Source of the DNA: Spirochaetota bacterium
Lineage (GTDB): Bacteria > Spirochaetota > UBA4802 > JAFGJZ01
Length of the DNA stretch: 5,501 nucleotides
Direction of reading: 5' to 3'
Assembly (NCBI GenBank): GCA_023396665.1
Contig: JAEWVL010000452.1
Coordinates: 1 to 5,501 of the forward strand
Position 1 is the first letter of the stretch, and every line of letters begins with the position of its first letter. A program made the position numbers and the translations under genes. Under the pieces are notes generated by a model. That model searched no databases. It was not told the DNA's origin and saw only the letters and a program-made list of their open reading frames with translations. Below are positions 4,809 to 5,501 of this stretch, in pieces.

Positions 4809-5501
4809 TTATGAGAACAATGTGTCTACAAGGTCTTTATTTTGCACTTTTGTAAATATAGAAACGGAAACAGTCGCAATGATTGAAAGCGGCAGGGCAA
4901 TCACGAGCGGATCTACCGCGGTGAAAATGCCGCTTGTGAGCGTATCATGTCCGCTCAGCAGTTTGCAAATGCCAAGTGCTTTGGCGATCTTGGCATAGGA
5001 AAAAAGAAAACAGAATGCTGAGGCGAAGGTTCCGGTAAGAACACCGGCGATCATGCCCGCTTTCGTCAGGCGTTTCCAGTAGAGAGAAGCGATATAGGGC
5101 GCCAGAAACGCGGATGCCATCAGACCGAAGAATATGGATGTCGCTTGGGCGACAACCCCTGTGTGTTCCATTTTAACGCTGATCCAGACCGTAATCAGTA
5201 TTGAAATAACCATACTGATCTTGTTCACGAGAATCTCATTCGATTTTGATCTGTTTTTTGTAATAGCCTGTTCGTACATGTCACGTCCGATAGAGGTTCC
5301 GATAGCGTGAAACTGAGAGCTGAGTGTTGACATCGCCGCCGAAAGAATAACGAGCATGAAAAGATAGGCAAACCATCCGGGAAGGGCGTTGTTGATAAAC
5401 AGGGGTATCACCTTGTCGGGATTTCCCTCTGCGATTTGCATCGGTAATTTACCGTTCAGTCGCATGAAATATACATTTGACAGCGAGCCCACAATATATG
5501 C
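4809..5501 (-). CDS. Sodium:solute symporter (SSS family), C-terminal part
   Basis: The last 230 residues of an inner-membrane transporter of the sodium:solute symporter family; the N-terminal half lies beyond the right edge. The frame is open to the edge, so the GTG at 5492 is an internal Val, not a start. SAAMSTLSSQFHAIGTSIGRDMYEQ is the family signature (Sx3STxxSQ...RDxY), containing the Ser/Thr residues that usually line a sodium site in transmembrane helix 8. It is followed by hydrophobic segments beginning KISMVISILI, QATSIFFGLM, AGMIAGVLTG and PLVIALPLSI, plus the YWKR linker typical of this family. The substrate cannot be told from this part; it is likely an organic anion or amino acid. 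The gene ends in TAA against the shared terminator and is convergent with lpdA, so it belongs to a separate transcription unit. Confidence 0.92.
   Translation of the reverse strand, partial: AYIVGSLSNVYFMRLNGKLPMQIAEGNPDKVIPLFINNALPGWFAYLFMLVILSAAMSTLSSQFHAIGTSIGRDMYEQAITKNRSKSNEILVNKISMVISILITVWISVKMEHTGVVAQATSIFFGLMASAFLAPYIASLYWKRLTKAGMIAGVLTGTFASAFCFLFSYAKIAKALGICKLLSGHDTLTSGIFTAVDPLVIALPLSIIATVSVSIFTKVQNKDLVDTLFS

Noticed and set aside
1..5501. CRISPR array, tRNA, insertion sequence or phage genes
   Set aside because: I saw no regularly spaced repeats, cloverleaf-like sequence, transposase or integrase motifs on either strand.

Overview
The window is bacterial chromosomal DNA of medium GC content. 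It opens with the last ~68 bases of a 23S rRNA gene and then carries five complete protein genes and one partial gene. The taxon cannot be fixed from this sequence. A lipoprotein signal with Phe at the -3 position, a 23S gene with no 5S gene behind it, and genes of the DUF1848, lipoyl and sodium-symporter families would fit a Gram-negative-type anaerobe, for example a spirochaete or a member of the Fibrobacteres group. That is inference only.

Layout, left to right. (1) The 3' end of 23S rRNA (+, 1-68) is followed at once by a strong intrinsic terminator (76-117). No 5S rRNA gene is seen. (2) A small lipoprotein gene (+, 295-789) has its own sigma-70-like promoter (233-260). (3) A 72-bp inverted repeat (797-868) lies between convergent genes. 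(4) A two-gene leftward unit contains an unrecognised 106-residue protein (1910-2230) and a DUF1848 protein (975-1892). The DUF1848 protein has a C-terminal Cys cluster of radical-SAM-like spacing, and its reading frame stops just after that cluster. (5) A divergent intergenic region (2231-2506) separates this unit from a rightward pair. The pair is a lipoate ligase/octanoyltransferase-family protein (2507-3307), whose last codons are built into a large perfect hairpin, and a dihydrolipoamide dehydrogenase (3422-4762). (6) A perfect 18-bp-stem bidirectional terminator (4763-4803) separates the latter from the 3' part of a leftward sodium:solute symporter gene (4809 to the window edge).

The functional theme that can be defended is lipoyl metabolism. 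One protein attaches or transfers the lipoyl/octanoyl group and its neighbour is the E3 flavoenzyme that reoxidises dihydrolipoyl arms. The lipoylated partner (an E2 subunit or glycine-cleavage H protein) is not in the window. The symporter, DUF1848 unit and lipoprotein look like independent transcription units. I see no CRISPR array, tRNA, transposase or phage gene, and no convincing new multi-gene system. The most unusual items are the missing 5S gene, the abrupt DUF1848 end and the hairpin embedded in the ligase C-terminus.
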